Assembly (NCBI RefSeq): GCF_001427385.1
Contig: NZ_LMGJ01000007.1
Coordinates: forward strand, 1-62,739
Source: Mesorhizobium sp. Root157
GTDB taxonomy: Bacteria; Pseudomonadota; Alphaproteobacteria; Rhizobiales; Rhizobiaceae
DNA length: 62,739 nt
Direction: 5' to 3'
Shown here: in pieces, positions 62,490 through 62,739 of the stretch
Numbering within the stretch: position 1 is the stretch's first letter
Layout: each line of letters begins with the position of its first letter
Program-made: the position numbers and the translations under genes
The notes under the pieces: generated by a model
What the model saw: only the letters and a program-made list of their open reading frames with translations
Told to the model about the DNA's origin: nothing
Databases searched by the model: none

Positions 62490-62739
62490 CGGCGAAGATG
62501 GCGGCAGAAGCCACCACGACACCGAAATCGAGCAGCCTCTGAAGTCCGACCCAGTGCGGAAACGAATTACCGGATCACCGATCAGCGCTTGTCGCCGTCA
62601 ACGCGTGCCGAGCGTCCGAAAACCGCGGTAGTTCGAGCTGTGTGCGCGGCGGTGACAAATTAGGCCATGGAGCGCCGGCATAATGCTGGTGCGGGCGGAG
62701 TAAAAACCGTCCAGTGGCTAGGCTGATCCCTTTGGGGGT
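62490..62739. other. Right edge, no recognised gene
   Basis: 250 bp after the transposase. It should include the right end of the IS element; CAGCCTC at 62535-62541 is a candidate partner for the left repeat. No other gene is visible. Confidence 0.35.

Noticed and set aside
61101..62541. GAGGCTG/CAGCCTC as terminal repeats of the IS5 element
   Set aside because: The match is short, the flanks show no target duplication and the resulting 1.44-kb element is long for IS5; ends left unresolved.
1..62739. CRISPR arrays, tRNA and rRNA genes
   Set aside because: No regularly spaced repeat array, tRNA TPsiC-like block or rRNA segment was noticed when reading through; the only short direct repeats are the pair at 33-95 and the hexamers at 10914.

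Overview
GC-rich DNA from an alphaproteobacterium, most likely Hyphomicrobiales or a relative. The main evidence is a complete FixL-FixJ-(FixT-like)-FixK oxygen-sensing module, the arginine deiminase gene set, and many FixK/FNR-type operators. No rRNA, tRNA or CRISPR array was seen. The window reads as an accessory or plasmid-like island: intact operons alternate with decayed, truncated and frameshifted copies of the same gene families and with IS remnants (IS256, IS110, an intact IS5-family gene at the right, and element-end-like repeats at the left edge).

Layout. 1-2850: a cytochrome c plus universal stress protein (USP) pair whose 5' end is displaced by a mobile-element end, then a decayed adaptor/permease/ATPase exporter, a scrap of an acetyltransferase gene and an IS256 scrap. 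2916-11370: a two-component system divergent from a redox/metal cluster (PepSY protein, cytochrome b561, VIT1-type transporter, DUF2271 protein, PepSY-flavodoxin reductase, ApbE flavin transferase, a small exported protein). 11850-14383: ilvD, a cupin and a small acidic protein. 14700-15250: abutting fragments of sdhB and nqrA. 15756-21570: arcDABC (arginine fermentation) with a downstream histidine kinase and an upstream FNR-type box. 21629-29547: a large CoA-ligase/GNAT protein acetyltransferase, USP genes, a cytochrome c and a broken PHA synthase, mostly on the minus strand. 29568-32920: fixL, fixJ, a FixT-like receiver gene and fixK. 32975-55825: putative regulon genes (PPOX flavoprotein, DoxX, cytochrome c, host-attachment protein, APH/AAA kinase, USPs, anion permease, Ca/Na antiporter, Ca-type P-ATPase, signal peptidase, P1B ATPase, thioredoxin 2, MgtC, beta-CASP nuclease) interspersed with pseudogenes. 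56061-61097: a BigR/SqrR-like ArsR repressor divergent from a DUF2892/RND-efflux operon. 61407-62489: IS5-family transposase.

How it fits together. Ten 14-bp sites of the form TTGA-N6-(T/G)CAA lie in intergenic regions. Six have a clear -10-like hexamer centred 31-33 bp downstream, the geometry expected for activation by FixK/FNR from about -41.5; the other four have only a weak one or none. They precede arcDABC, USP genes, the cytochrome c/USP operon, the FixT-like/fixK pair, the host-attachment and kinase genes, the nuclease operon and the RND operon. The inferred circuit is: heme kinase FixL senses low oxygen, FixJ activates fixK, FixK drives energy-conserving and dormancy-like functions, and the FixT-like protein feeds back. 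The content (many USPs, PPOX protein, APH/AAA kinase, calcium-type ATPase, storage polymer gene) resembles the mycobacterial DosR dormancy regulon, but under a rhizobial-type regulator.
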